Of a DNA stretch of 64,000 nt, positions 48,578 through 62,700 are shown in pieces. A program made the translations under genes and the position numbers. Source of the DNA: Darksidea phi. Its lineage: Eukaryota > Ascomycota > Dothideomycetes > Pleosporales > Lentitheciaceae. The stretch covers positions 1-64,000 of the forward strand of contig JASJFT010000209.1 in NCBI GenBank assembly GCA_030770425.1, read 5' to 3'. Every line of letters begins with the position of its first letter. Position 1 is the stretch's first letter. The notes beneath the pieces were generated by a model. The model was not told the origin of the DNA, searched no databases, and saw only the letters and a program-made list of their open reading frames with translations.

Positions 48578-48801
48578 TATAAGTAATTAAGCGCTATATA
48601 TTATATAACTATTCTATTTATATAATAATTTATACTAATTTATTATAACTATATACTAAACTTATAGTAATTATATAATAGTAATCTATAATAACTATAC
48701 TATAACTTATAGTATAATTAGTATATATAGCCCTCTATTTATACTCTAGCTAGATAGTTAGATAATTTAATATATTTATTCTATACCCCTATCTACTTAG
48801 A
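48578..48801 (+). repeat. 3' LTR of copia A
   Basis: 224 bp. Begins TATAAGTAATTAAG and ends ATCTACTTAGA, followed by target duplication GACTA. Confidence 0.8.
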
Positions 48802-51800
48802 GACTACTACTTAGTATAATATTATATTAGCTTCTAGACTAGCTATATTTTTTATAATTCTAATTATTTTATTATATTTTAATATTTTAATATCTTATAT
48901 AATAGATAGTAATTATAAAATAATAATAGCTTCTAATTTATTAATAATATATATAGATAGTTAAACGCGTCGATAATACTAAACCTCCTATTAATAATAA
49001 TAATAAAATAATCTATACTAGACTACTTTTTAGTCTTCTACTTATTAGTAGTCTTTTTAATTAGATATTTCTATTCTTCTATACTATTATTTATATTATA
49101 TCTACTATAAATACTAGCTCTATCTTCTATATTAAATATTAGTTTCTTTAATAGTCTATTAAGAAGATTAATTTCTTTTTATTAAATAATCTTTCTTATA
49201 TAAGCTTATTCTTTAGTCTATATAGATAATATAACTACCTCTTAATAAAATATCTATTCTTATTATATAGAACCTTAGATAGGAATATATTATAGATAAC
49301 TACTAATAACTATATAAGAATTCTATTATTACTTATTCCCTTAAATATATCTAATATATAATTAGTTTTATACTAATAATTATTATAGTATCTTCTATTT
49401 ATAGTATTAGGAATACTCTACTATAATATTTAAAAGATTTAGAGTACTATACTTAAATAGACTATTATATTCTAATTTCTTTTATTAAAGGTTCTACTAA
49501 AGGACTAGGTGAATAATCGTTAGTAAAGATATATAGTTAATAGGTATAAATAATAAGTTTAATAAAGAGATAAGAAAGTTAATTAAGAATAAGAGATAGA
49601 TATAATAAGAAAGCTAGTTAAGAATAAGAAATAGATATAATAAGAAAGCTAGTTAAGAATAAGAAATAGATATAATAAGAAAGCTAGTTAAGAATAAGAG
49701 ATAGATATAGTAAGTAGAATACTAGTATTAGTATCGATAATTTTTATACTATAGATAGTAAATAATAATATTAGTATATTAACTTCTTATTACTATTATT
49801 AGTCCTTTAATACTTTATAGTTTAGTATTTATTATATTAATATTAGTTATACGTCTTATTTAGTCTAGTAAACTAAATAAGTCTACTCTACTATCTTTAT
49901 ATTAATATATATATTATTCTATACTATTCTTAATATCGATACTAATACTAAGTACTATATCTTTTAACTATACGGTCTAGTAGTATAGAGCTAGTCTATT
50001 ATAATAGTATTAATATTAATAATAAAGCTTTAGTTTAAATCTAAGTCGTATTAATTCTATTTTATAAATTATTATATAGATTTATCTAAACTCTATCTAG
50101 CTAATCGATTAATATATTTATTATAATAGTATACTAGATTAAGTAGCTTTATTATAATAGAATTAAGATTATTATTAATACTAAAGATCTAATATATATA
50201 TAAAAGGCTTAGAAATAAGCCTTAGAAAGAAGAAAGATAGTATTATACTAATATTAGTTATATATCTTACTTAGTCTAGTAGATTAAGTAAATCTAATCT
50301 ACTACCTTCGTATTAATTTATATATTATTTTATACTATTCTTAATATTAATACTAATATTAAGTATTATATCTTTAATTATATAATCTAATAGTATAGAG
50401 CTAGTCTATTATAATATTATATATAGCTTTATAGCTTTATTATTATATATAAGATATAAATATAGTATCTCTATTATATATAAACTTCTACTATATTTTA
50501 TATAAATCTTCTAAATAGACTTCTACTATATAAATCTAAATTAAATTAAATTATAACTAGGTTTTCGATTTTTTAAGATATTTTTTTTATTTTTTAAGAA
50601 AAAGCTATATTACGTAACTATACTATTATAAAGATATTTTTCTACTTAATAATAAACTATATATATTTAAAGATTAGTACTAAAATTTTAACTATATATA
50701 AAAAGAGTAGAATACTTAATATTAGCCTATAGAATAGTAGGTAGTTAATACTAACTTTATTTAATATAAGCCTTAATATATAATCTAGAGGAAGAGAGTA
50801 GAATATAAAAGAGAGAAATTATAAAGAATATAAACTAAGAAATATAAACTAAAAGATATAAACTAAGAGATATAAACTAAGAAATATAAATTAAAAAAGT
50901 AGTACTTATTTATATTAAATAGCTATATATAAAGGTATAAAAGATTATTTATTTACTAAAGTATCTAAAGGTCTATATATAATTAAATATTATATACTAT
51001 ATAAAGTATAATAAGTTAAATACTATTTATTAAACTATAATTATTAATATTAATAATATTTCTGAGAAAGTAAAAGGACGTTTAAAGAAGAAGTTATAAG
51101 AATTAAGATTAAAGAATAAGAGAGTAGTAGATTTAAATAGTACTAGGATATTATATCTTCTTATATTCGATAATAAGATTCTTCTCTAGGTATTTAGTAT
51201 AGTATATTTATATTAATATAGAAATATAGCTAACTAGTAATATAATCTTAACTTTAGTAAATAAGATCTTTATTTACGATTAAAATATAAGACTATAATA
51301 GATAATTAGTAATATTAATCTAGATATTTAATTCTTACGTTCTTAGTAGAGTATAAAGAATCTAAATAGCTAGTAAACGTCTTAGTAATTAAGATAGTAA
51401 TATAGAAGTAAGAGGAAGAGAAACTAATAAAGTTTTATACTAGAATTAAAAAAGTTCTTTAATTATTATATAATTAAACTATATAATATTTACCTATAGA
51501 TCTTAATTAAGATATCTTAAAATAGTTAATAATAAGATTAGTCTTTAAATTCTATTAAAGCTTATAATAGTATTAGTAAAGATTCTACTTATTATATACT
51601 TTTTTAACGACTATATATAGAAAGAATATTTAATTATATTAGTATTTATAAAAAGAAAAGATACTTTTATTTAGTAATATCTTATTTAAAAGTAAGATAG
51701 AAGTTATATATATTTTTAATAAAGTAGATTTATTATTAACTAACTATTTTCTAGAATAGTACTTAAAATCTAGAAATTATTTAGATAAGTCTTCTCTACT

Positions 51801-52577
51801 TTATATCTTTTTAAATTAAATACTAAGAAAGTAATAAACTTTAATATATTATATAATAATAAAATAATATAACTACTACTCTATTAAATACTCTAAAACG
51901 TCTTTTTTATTTAAGTAAACCCTCTTTATTATAGATAGTTCTATTAAATTCTTATAATTAAATATAGTAGATTTTAATTTTACGTTAGAAAAGGAAGATA
52001 AATATTATTATAATATAATAGCTAACTTTTATTAAAATCTACTTAATAATATAGTATAGATTTATATAATTTTATAAAATATAAAAGATTATTAAGAGTA
52101 ATTAATAGATATAAAAACTATAATACTTTATATTATATTATATTAATATTATAAATTAGTAATAGTAGAAGTTATATAATTATAAGATTAGTATATTATA
52201 GAATCTATATTAGAAGTAGATTATATAATAAGTATAAGATACTAGTTATCTTAGTATACGATATCTTATTATAAAATATAATAAATAAGATAATATTAAT
52301 GAATTAGATAATACTTAATAGTATATAATATCTTATAATAAAATATAGTAAATAAGACTTAAACTAAAATAAATAGAAATTCTAAAGAGAATTATTAATA
52401 TACCCCTTTAAGACTTATAAAGAAGAAAATCTACTAATACTTACTTAAGAATATATAATCTAGTTTTATAAAAGAAAATATACTTTTTACTAAAGTATAA
52501 TTTTATAATAAAAATATTATAAAATAATATAAGAATACTATAAAATAGTTTAATTTTAGAATAATTATATTATAAAC
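48802..52577. mobile_element. Element D (inverted copy) and adjoining RIP-degraded repeats
   Basis: About 48860-49800 is the reverse complement of 1260-1784 plus 8699-9000, giving an uninterrupted version of the site where gypsy G1 sits. About 51065-51535 matches 100-570 in direct orientation. No protein domains recognised; no ORF survives. The right end is the target of copia E (TAAAC at 52573-52577). Confidence 0.6.
49572..49711. repeat. 35-bp tandem repeat, four copies, in element D (right copy)
   Basis: Four head-to-tail copies of AAGAAAGCTAGTTAAGAATA followed by AGAAATAGATATAAT, nearly identical. The left copy of element D has only two (1356-1422). Confidence 0.85.
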
Positions 52578-52863
52578 TATTCGTTTACTAAGTTCTAGTA
52601 CTAATCTTATATATTTAATTATATATAGTCGTATAGAATTTATATATATAAATTACCTTCTTAGTAATTTACTATATATAGAGCTTTACGCGATACTTTT
52701 AAATAAAAAGAAGCTTCTATCTAAAGTCTCTTTAATAAGAATAAATTATCTTTTAAATTAAATTATTTTATTATTTTTATTTTATACGTACGTATATATA
52801 CTCTAGTTATTTACTTAGTTAAATCCCTATAGTCTACTATTATAAACTATAGGCTATTTAATA
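52578..52863 (+). repeat. 5' LTR of copia E (286 bp)
   Basis: Same length as 59953-60238. The 5' copy keeps TTCG and ACGTACG where the 3' copy reads TTTA and ACATATA. Confidence 0.88.
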
Positions 52864-55779
52864 TTAATTAGTAATTAAACTATATAATAAAAGCTAATAA
52901 ATTATTATAACGAGCTTCTACCCCGTATAGTAAAATCGTAAATTAGTAAGAGTAAAGATAGAGACCTTCTAGACTACCCTAGACTCTATTTTATATCTAT
53001 TCTATATAGAAAATAGAGATAAAGTTAATAAGTATTATATACTAACTCTATCTTATATATCTATATAGAAAAGAAGATTAACTTCTTTTATATAAAGATA
53101 AATAGTTAATAAATTAATAAATACGTTATCTACTTTTATATAATAAGAATATAATAGTATAGCTATTATACTAACTCGTATTATATAAACGTAAGCCCGC
53201 GATCTACTTATCTCTTTTTCTCTTCTCTTACTATTATACGAACGTATAAGTAATACTAATCGATTAAACTATAGTATTAAAATAAATCGTCTAACTCCTA
53301 CTTATAAAGGACGAGGAAGAATCCTTATCCTCTATATAGAAATAAAAACCCCTATTATTATTATCGCGTATAAAAGAAAAAAGACTAATAATAAGAAGGA
53401 ATAATACTCTATATAATAAATACTCCTATAATATAAATATCTTAGTAGTAATACTAAAGTATAAGATTAATTCTTAGTACTAGACTAATAGGATTAACCT
53501 TAATAATATTAATATTAAATTAAAAGAAGGTATTATCTAGCTTAACTTATATACTAGATACGTACTTACTAAACTATATATATTAAGTAAAGTAGAAGAA
53601 ATCTTTATATAAAGCTTTTTAAAAGACTTCTAAAACTAGACTATTAGTTATTAGAACTATACTAATTATATATTTAAGAGAGAGCTTAAGTATATTCTTA
53701 AAGAGCGAGATATATACTCTATTTTAGATTCTAAGATTATCTAATTATAAAAGTTATATAATATTATATACTAAAACTTTAGTATTAAAAGTTCTAGGTT
53801 AATATCTCTTAGACTTACGATCTATAACCTATATAATAATAGAAAAAGAGAATTAAGTTCTAAAAAGAATAGAAAGGATATTTATTAAGATTCTTTCTCT
53901 TTTTCTTTCCTCTAAAATATCTAGTAGGGTCCTTAGCCTTTAAGATATATATCCGACCCTTTATATAACGCTATCTTACTATAGTAGAGAGTAATATCTA
54001 TCTACCTAATATATAAATCTTTTTCTTTTATATAGAAAGTCTTAGTTCCTCTACTAACTATATAACTATTCTATTAATTAGTCTTAATACCGATATATAA
54101 TCCGTATAAACTCCTATTAATCTAAGAATATATTAATATACTCCTTTTATCTAAAAAGCTTATTTAATTCTAAAAGGTATAAATAAAGACGAATAACTAT
54201 ACTAGTAAACTATATAATATTTTTACTAATAAGATATAAATCTTTATTAAACTATATAGATATCTTAAGATTTATAAATTCTAATATTTAAATATCTTTT
54301 TAGATATTCTTAAGAGTCGTATAAATACCTACTATCTAATAGTTATTAATTCTAGTTAAACTTAGAAGTATTTATATAAAGTATTTAATAAATACTTTAA
54401 TATAAATATTAATTATAGCTAATATTATACTAACTAGAATATAATAATATTTATACGGGTAAGATAGAAGAACTCTAATAAAATACTATATAAGATACTA
54501 GAAGCTATAATTAATAAACTTACTCTTATATAATAAGTACTTAGTTTATAGTTCTATAGAGAAATATAACTTTATATAATAATATTATAAGTATATTATA
54601 GATATTATAAGCTAAAATAAGCTTTACTTTTATCTAAGATAATATATAAAGAATTATTTAATAATCTCTAATTAATACTATAAGTCTTATTTAACTAATA
54701 GAATAATAATTAATATATCTAGAACTTATACGATACTTTTTATACTAACTAATAGTATAACTTATACTATCTAGTATAAGATAAACTATTCTAGTATAAA
54801 TAATTCTAACTATATAGTAGACTATTTACCGTATAAGAAAGAGATAATAATACTAAACTAAGAAGAAAAAGATACTTTATTTATTATAAAGAAGGTTACT
54901 AGTTATTAAATTATAATTATATAGATTATTCTAAAACTAGAATATAGTATATTATATTCTTTAAAGATATATACTACTAAACGCCCTTATATAATAAGAT
55001 AGCTACCTATATTATAGATTTTAAAGGACTTTCTAATAATAACGTAGATATTAATACTATATATAAGAATAATAGTAATAGATCTAAAGAAGATATTAAG
55101 AAGAGCGAATATATATTTAACTATCTTATGTTAATAATATACCTTTATTATATAACTAGTAAAGATATTTATAAAATTAATAAAGATTATTAATCTTAAT
55201 CTAACTAATTCTTTCTTAAAGACCGTTACTATATAGTATACTAAGAAGAACTATAGAATACTAGCGCCGTATAAATATTAACTATTAGAAAAGTATAATT
55301 TAAGATATATATACGTAAGAACCTCTATATAAAAGTTAACTAGATATCTTATAATATAACTATTAACTTTAGTAGATAGAATTTAGTAACGTCTTTAAAA
55401 ATCGTATAGATTAAGAATCTAATTAGAATAATTATCTATTATATCTTAAATATCTTAATATTCTTCCTACTATTACTAGTAGATACCAACCGACTAGGAG
55501 TCTACTTTAATAATATCCTTAATTATATTATATAAAAGGATAAAATAACTATTCCTATTATATATAAATAGGGCTATCTATTCTTTAATATTAGTTTAGT
55601 AGATATTATATTATTCTTTATAGAATTAGAGCTACGTTAGCTATATTACTATTTTAACTATTCTCGTATAAAGCGACTATATAATCTACTTATAAATACT
55701 AGCTATAAAGTAAATCTATTAGTACTAGAATAAATTATAAAATTCTATTACTTCTACTAATCGTACAAATCTATACTAA

Positions 55780-58400
55780 AGAGATTTAAGTTTTTAATTA
55801 AGAATAATATCTATTTTAATTATAAAATAATTATCGATATTATATAGATTAGTAGAAAGAATATCCTATATATAATTAATATTAATACTTTCTTCTAAGT
55901 AGTTATATTCCTAAAATTACTCTCTATATAAGATACTTAGAATATACTTTATATATATTAGATTAATATATACTAAGAATTACTAGACTATATTATATAT
56001 AATCTAGATATAAATTTTACTTTAGAAGAATTTAGAGCTCGTATAAAGATTATCGAAGTAGAATACTAATAAATATCTATTAAAGTATATTAGACTATTA
56101 GTAAGATAGAATATACGTATATATTCTTAAAATATATATTTAATATTCTTAAAGTTAAACTTAGTAATTATATACTAAATAAATTACTTCTTTAAATAAT
56201 AGTTAAAGCTCTAAATAATATAATAGCTCTAAATAATATTATATCTATACTACTTATCTTTAGTATATATTCTTAAGTTAATATAAATTCTTCTTTATCT
56301 TTAGATATTATTAAATATACTAATACTATATAAAAGACTATTAAAATAATTTAAGTAGAATATATAAAGCTAGATATTAACTACGTATTAAATATAAGAA
56401 ACGGATTATTATATAATATTCTTAACCTTTTTCTTAAGATAAAAGTTATAATATAAAAAGAGAAGAAAGATTAGATAGATCTATATAAAATTATAGAAAT
56501 TAAAGATAAAGATATTACTATCTATTTAGATAATAGATTACTTACTATATAATATATATAAGTTAAGAAATACTATTATAAATAAGCTTCTTTATATAAA
56601 ACTAATAACTAATTAAGTAAAGATATTAATTCTAATAAATCTACTTTACTTTAAGTTAAATAACTATATATAAGAAAGTATAAAAGATTAAGAAAAGAAG
56701 AACTTCCTCCTATACGAGTTAAAGAACTAAAGAAATAAAGTAAAAGAAGATCTCGAAGGAATTTTATACTAATTATAGATACTTTTCTAATCTAGAAGGA
56801 AAAAGACGACTATAAACTAGTAGTTAAACTCTATATAGATAGTATTATTAATATACCTAGAAAACTCTTTAAAGAATTAGATCGTATAAAGATAAATATA
56901 TTTATTAGTAATAGAATCTTCTAGATTAAGTAGTTCGATCCTACTAAATATTCTAGCTAGATCTTTAACCTTTATCTTATATAAGAAGTTAAAGAAAAGA
57001 ATATATAGTTATATAAAAGTCCTAACTTATATTTATAGGATATTTAGATAAGAAGAAGAAGACTATCTTTATCTAATCTCTAACTATCTAGAAGATAAGC
57101 TAATAACTAATCCTAGCTATTAGAGTAATTCTAATTACTTTATATAATATATAATATAAACTTAAAAATATTATCTAAGTTTATATATAGTTAACTAATA
57201 AACTTCTTTATATACTATATATTAGACTATTTAAAGATATCTAATACTTCTTCCCTTTAAACTTAATTCTAAGAGTAGTAAAGTTTCTATATAGTATAGT
57301 AGAATTAGAACTATACTAGTTTAAGATATACTATAACTATTATAAAGAAAAGTTAGAAATATAGATTTTATTATATAATCTATACTTACTAGTTATATAT
57401 AAAGATAAAGATATCTTTAAAATTATAGAGATATAGATAGATAATATTCTTAATACTATTATATCCTAGTTTTTATAAAAGAAGAAGAAGATACTATATT
57501 TTACTAATCTTCGTACGAAACTAAAGATTATTCTAATAAAGAATTAGCTACTAGAGTTTAATAGTAGTAAGATTACGTATAAAGATAATAGGAATATTAT
57601 TCTACTTTAAAGAGAATAAACTAAACTCCTTTATATAATTAATCTAATAGTATAAGACGTTATTTAATAATATATTAAGTAACGCGTATAAGGTATCTAT
57701 ATTACTTTAGTATCTTAATCTAAAGTAATTTTTAATATATTAATTATTATATAAATTATAGAATTATTATTTAGAAATATTAAAGTACTTAATATATAAA
57801 TTAAATAGTAAATAGATAATATAGACCTTAAACTAATATATATACTACTTAATCTAAGTTATATAAAACTATTTATTTTTACTAATAACTTATTTACTAA
57901 TAATAAGGACCTAAGCTTATAGCTTAGCTTTCTAATTATACTAGCTAACGAATTCTATATAGATAATAGCGATAAGTTCTAACTATATAGTAATATTATA
58001 TATTAGAACTTTATTAAGTATAAGTAAGTTATACGAAGTATACTAGCTAGTAAACTATATAATATAGTTAGTAGATTTAATTATACTATTATCTTAAGTA
58101 CGACTTTATATTAAATTATATATAATCTAGATCTACTAATAATTCCGGTTATAATATATACTAATTTAAAATTATTATATAACTATCTTATTAAGCTAGA
58201 TACTATAAATAAGAAAAGACTAATAATTAATATTATATCTCTTCGTAAATTATACGAGAAATATAAGATTAGTAAAATTTAATAGATTAATAGTAAAGAT
58301 AACCTAGTAGATATCTTTATAAAGAAAATAGCTAATATATTACTAGTAGAGCTTATTTATATAAATAAGCTTATAATTAGTATTAAAGTATCTATTAATT
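55780..58400 (+). pseudogene. Copia E pol remnant (linker to RNase H)
   Basis: Read through stops, about 56780-56990 gives the linker before RT (YKLVVKLYIDSIIN, then FKELDRIKINIFISNRIF and FNLYLIQEVKEKN; family: EIDALIANGTF and REVKGKN). At 57860-58400 copia RNase H reads FIFTNNLFTNNKDLSLQL (family: FTDGSFANNKDLSSQLG), YQNFIKYKQVIRSILASKLY, IIPVIIYTNLKLLYNYLIKL and INSKDNLVDIFIKKIAN. Asp-to-Asn and Cys-to-Tyr or Cys-to-Ile type changes fit RIP. Not functional. Confidence 0.75.
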
Positions 58401-59952
58401 AGCTTAACTAATATATAGATATAATTAGTTCTATATAAAACTAAGTTATATACTTAACTATTTTTTTTTTTTCTTCTATCTTCTTTTTATTACTATAGTT
58501 TATACGAAGTATAATTATTTTTATAAAGTATAAACTTTTTCTACCTATCTTAGTTAATTATAAAAGAAAAATAAAGAAAAAATAAAGAAAACCCTCTTCT
58601 TTTTACCCTTTTTTCTACCTTCTACCTCTTCTTATTCCTCTTCCTCCTTTAATACTTATACCTACTAGTTATAGTAGTTATACTAAATTCTATACGACTA
58701 CTATATATATAAAGTATAGGTACTACCCTAGAAGTTAAATACTATATAATATTTAATAAAAGGCTTAGAATTTCTTATTATATAATCGTAATACTTTTAA
58801 TAAAAAGTAATAAAAGTTATACTATAACTCTATATAAGTACTATATAAAAGTACTTCTTTCTTTATATAATTTTTATAATAAACTTTTAAATATTTATAT
58901 TTAGGACTACTTATAACTTAATATTATACGAAAGTATTACTACTATAGCCCTTTCTTTATTTTAAGAAATATTAAAACTCTTTATACGAAAAAGAGAAAA
59001 GATATTTATATTAATATAGAGACCTTATATAAAGGCTCTATTATTTAGTTATTTAATAGATAGAAAGATAGAGAGATAAGTCGGCGTAATATATATAATA
59101 AAATCTTAAAAAGAAGTATTAGAAGTACTAGTAGTTATATTAGTAGTACTAGTAGCTTAAGTAGAGATAAGGGCTATTTCGTATAAAGAGGTTTTAAAAT
59201 TTAAAATTTTTAAAGTTTTATTAAGGATTAGTATTTATATAAAAAGAAAGAGGAACTAAACTAAAAGAAATAAATTATATAGAGGATAGTAAGATTTAGA
59301 TTTAAGAAAGAAAAGTTATAAAGAAGAAGATTAGTCTTCTATCTATATCTATTATCTATCTTAATCTATTTACTTACTACCCTCGATTCGTTTATTTACT
59401 ATTCTTAATCTATTTACTTAATTCCTTAAGCCGTTTACTTATTATAAATAAAAATATAATCTATAAACTACTCTTCTTTTATATAATTTAATTCTACTTT
59501 TGTTTTCTTTTTATATAAAAAGAGGTATTATAAAACTACTCTTACTACCCCTTATATAAATACTTAATTATTTAATTTTAACCTATAGGTAAATACCTAC
59601 TATTCTATAATTAGTTAAATAAACGATTAGAATTCTATTATATAATATTATATAATATAGTATAAACGAATTTCTTCTTTATATAAAGAAAAGCTATATT
59701 AACCCTATTTATATAGCCTTACTAATAAATAAATTAGTAGGTACCTAATAATTAAATCTAACTAAGACTACGTCTTATTTACTAGTAGTTTAATTATACT
59801 AATAGAGGGTTAATATCTATTACTAATAGGTATAATATTAATAGTTAAGGTTAGTAATTAGTTTTATATAAATATAAGAAGAGAAATATAAGATTAGTAT
59901 TCGTATAAAAAGTTTAGATAGAATATTAATACTAGAAAAAAAAAGTTACTAG

Positions 59953-60238
59953 TATTTATTTACTAAGTTCTAGTACTAATCTTATACGTTTAATTATATA
60001 TAGTTATATAGAATTCGTATATATAAATTATCTTCTTAGTAATTTACTATATATAAAGCTTTATATAATTCTTTTAAATAAAAAGAGACTTTTATCTAAA
60101 GTCTCTTTAGTAAGAATAAATTATCTTTTAAATTAAATTATTTTATTATTTCTATTTTATACATATATATATATACTCTAGCTATTTACTTAGTTAAATC
60201 TCTATATTCTACTATTATAAACTATAGGCTATTTAGTA
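59953..60238 (+). repeat. 3' LTR of copia E (286 bp)
   Basis: Begins TATTTATTTACTAAG and ends CTATTTAGTA, followed by TAAAC. Confidence 0.88.
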
Positions 60239-62700
60239 TAAACTATAATATAAAATTATTATTAATAATAATTATATTTATTTAAATAATAAAATTCTTA
60301 TATAAAAGTAAGTAATAGAATTTAATTAATTTATTAATAAGTATATTAATTCTAGAAAGGTAGATAATATCTAAATTATTATTCTTAATCTTTTATTTAA
60401 TATATTTATATTAGATATTAATATACTTTAATTATTTATAGTAATTATTACTATAGATTAGTATAATTATAGAGAGATTATTAATATATAATCTTATAAA
60501 CTTAAGATTATCTTCTTTATAACTAAATTAAATAAGAAGTATAAAAATAGAATTAATACTTATAGTACTAGCCTAGATAGTAAAGATATAATCTAAGGTA
60601 GACTAGACTTAAGTAGTCTAAATTATAGCTATCTATATAAGATAAATCTCTACTATTTTAGATTAAAAGTAGTAGAGGTATAAGTATCTAGCTAGTTCTA
60701 GATAGAAATAGCTTCTTAGAAAATATACCTAAGATCTAATAAAATCTAGAATAACGTAGGACCTAGGCTAGCTAAGAGTAATCTAAGTTAAAGAAAGAAT
60801 AGATAGTAGTAATCTATTATAAAGCCTCTTCTCTTTATAGAACTCGTCCTTAAGCCTTTAGCCTAGTCTAGACTAGCTTAGTCTAAATTAGACTTAACTA
60901 AAAGTTAGTTAAAGAAAATTATAAAGTTAAAAAAATTAATCTATAATAATATTACTTTATAGAATATACTAGTAGATTATATAATCTAGTTACCTATTAG
61001 ACTATAATATATATAGTACTTATTAACTACTTAGATCTTTTCTCTAATAATAACCCTCTACTATAATTCTTTCTAGTTTAATAAGTTTTTTCCTTTTTAT
61101 AACTTATAGGCCCTTAGACTAATTTAGATTAATTTAGCTTTAATTAATCTTTCTAGTAATTCTTTAGTCCTTATTAAGTTCCTCTATTCTATTTTACGGT
61201 CTACTTAGATCTAATAAATCTAATTACTATCTATTAAAGCTAGTTAAGACCCTTTTAGACTAAATTATATTATTTTTAAGTACTACTTATAAGAAACTTC
61301 TTATTAAGACTAAGATATTTATATTAATATTATTTAATTTCTATATAATCTATTTCGTAGACCTCTATAATAATATTACTAAAGATAAATAAAACTCTCT
61401 TTATTTCTATTAATTCTATTTTAAGAAGGACTCTTAGGTATAATCTAAATAAGTCTATATTAAATTAGATTAGATTACTATTAAAAACTAGTTAAATATT
61501 CTTTACTATCTTAAGTATAACTTTAAAGAGTAAGACTATTATTAAATAAGTAATTTTAGAATAACCTTTAAGATTTTAGACTAATTTAAATTATATAGAC
61601 TTTAAAAAAAGTAGTCTAGATTATAATTAAGATACTACTATCTATTCTACTAAATTTATACTTAACTATAAGTATTTTAAACCTATCTACTTTATATATA
61701 GATAGTAAACTTTAAATAAAAAAGACTACTAAGAAGGTACTTAATTAGCTCCTAGTATAAATATATTAGTCTAATCTAGAATACTCTAGACTAATCTAGT
61801 ATAGGATTATATAAGATAAGTTTACTAACTCTTCTAAGACCTTATTATACTTAGGTTCTAGTATTTATATAGATATTAGGATTTTAGACTAGATTAAAGT
61901 ATAAAAGAAGACTTATAAGACCCGTCTAATTAAGTTTACTATTAAGAATATTAATATAGAGATTAAGATACTATTCTATAATAGAATAATCTTAAAAAAG
62001 TATTATAAGATTAATATAAATTAATTTTACCCTTTTTAAACTAGTCTAGAACTATTTAATCTTTCTAGGATAATTTAGATATAAGGTTAAATAATCTAGC
62101 TAAAGTAGTAAATATCTAGTAGAAGTAAATTTAATCTCTAGTTAAGTATATTACCTTAAATAAGAAGAAAATAAAAGTATTTAATAAGATACTATTAGAC
62201 TCTTTTATAGAAATTAAGGTAGAAACTATACTATCTAGAGCTAGTAATATAAGTTTAGTAGATAACTAGATATTTCTAGTATAATTTAGGACTAGTAGAT
62301 ATCTAATATAACTTTTCTAATATATATTTAGTCTTTCTAGCCTTAATACGTTATACTTAAGGGTTTTTAGATTATTTAGGACTCTTTTAGTCTAGATTAG
62401 CCTAGATTAACCTAGATTAAGACTTCTCTTTACTTAGTAAAGATTTTAATAGATTATTTATAAACTTAATAAAAAAAGTTCTCTACTATCTTTACTTCTT
62501 AATTTTTTTTTTTATATATCTTTATTATTATAGACTAGTCTAATTCGATTTAGATTTATCCTTCTATAGTAGTTTACTTCTATTTTAGATATTTTAGACT
62601 CTTTAAGTCTAACTAAATATAGATTTATCTAATCTAGTCTAGATTTACCTTATTCTAGTTTTTTATTATTATTTTAAGGACTTATATCTTAGTTTCTTAG
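60239..62700. other. RIP-saturated repeat, unclassified
   Basis: A/T-dominated with many CTAGA/CTAGT motifs. No LTR pair or domain could be assigned. It may be the 3' part of the gypsy element on the minus strand that continues to the right, or another repeat. Confidence 0.5.

Larger units (their letters stand above)
34352..48801 (+). mobile_element. Ty1/copia element (copia A), RIP-inactivated, split by gypsy G2
   Basis: Bounded by LTRs 34352-34602 and 48578-48801 with a perfect GACTA target duplication (34347-34351 and 48802-48806). A purine-rich GGGGGA lies just before the 3' LTR. Without the nested gypsy (40147-47188) and one TAAAA repeat the element is about 7.4 kb. Plus-strand copia domains in order: integrase core at about 38395-38800 and RT from about 39690. 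RT is interrupted at 40146 just before its catalytic strand, which resumes at 47189 as KKLLVFFFINNIII (active form: FVDDI). RIP stops everywhere. Confidence 0.88.
52578..60238 (+). mobile_element. Ty1/copia element (copia E), full length, RIP-inactivated
   Basis: LTRs 52578-52863 and 59953-60238, both 286 bp, start TATTCGTTTAC or TATTTATTTAC and end CTATTTAATA or CTATTTAGTA. The target duplication TAAAC is perfect (52573-52577 and 60239-60243). Total length 7661 bp. Plus-strand pol is recognisable through stops, with a clear RNase H domain at 57860-58400. A different LTR family from copia A and B. Confidence 0.9.
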
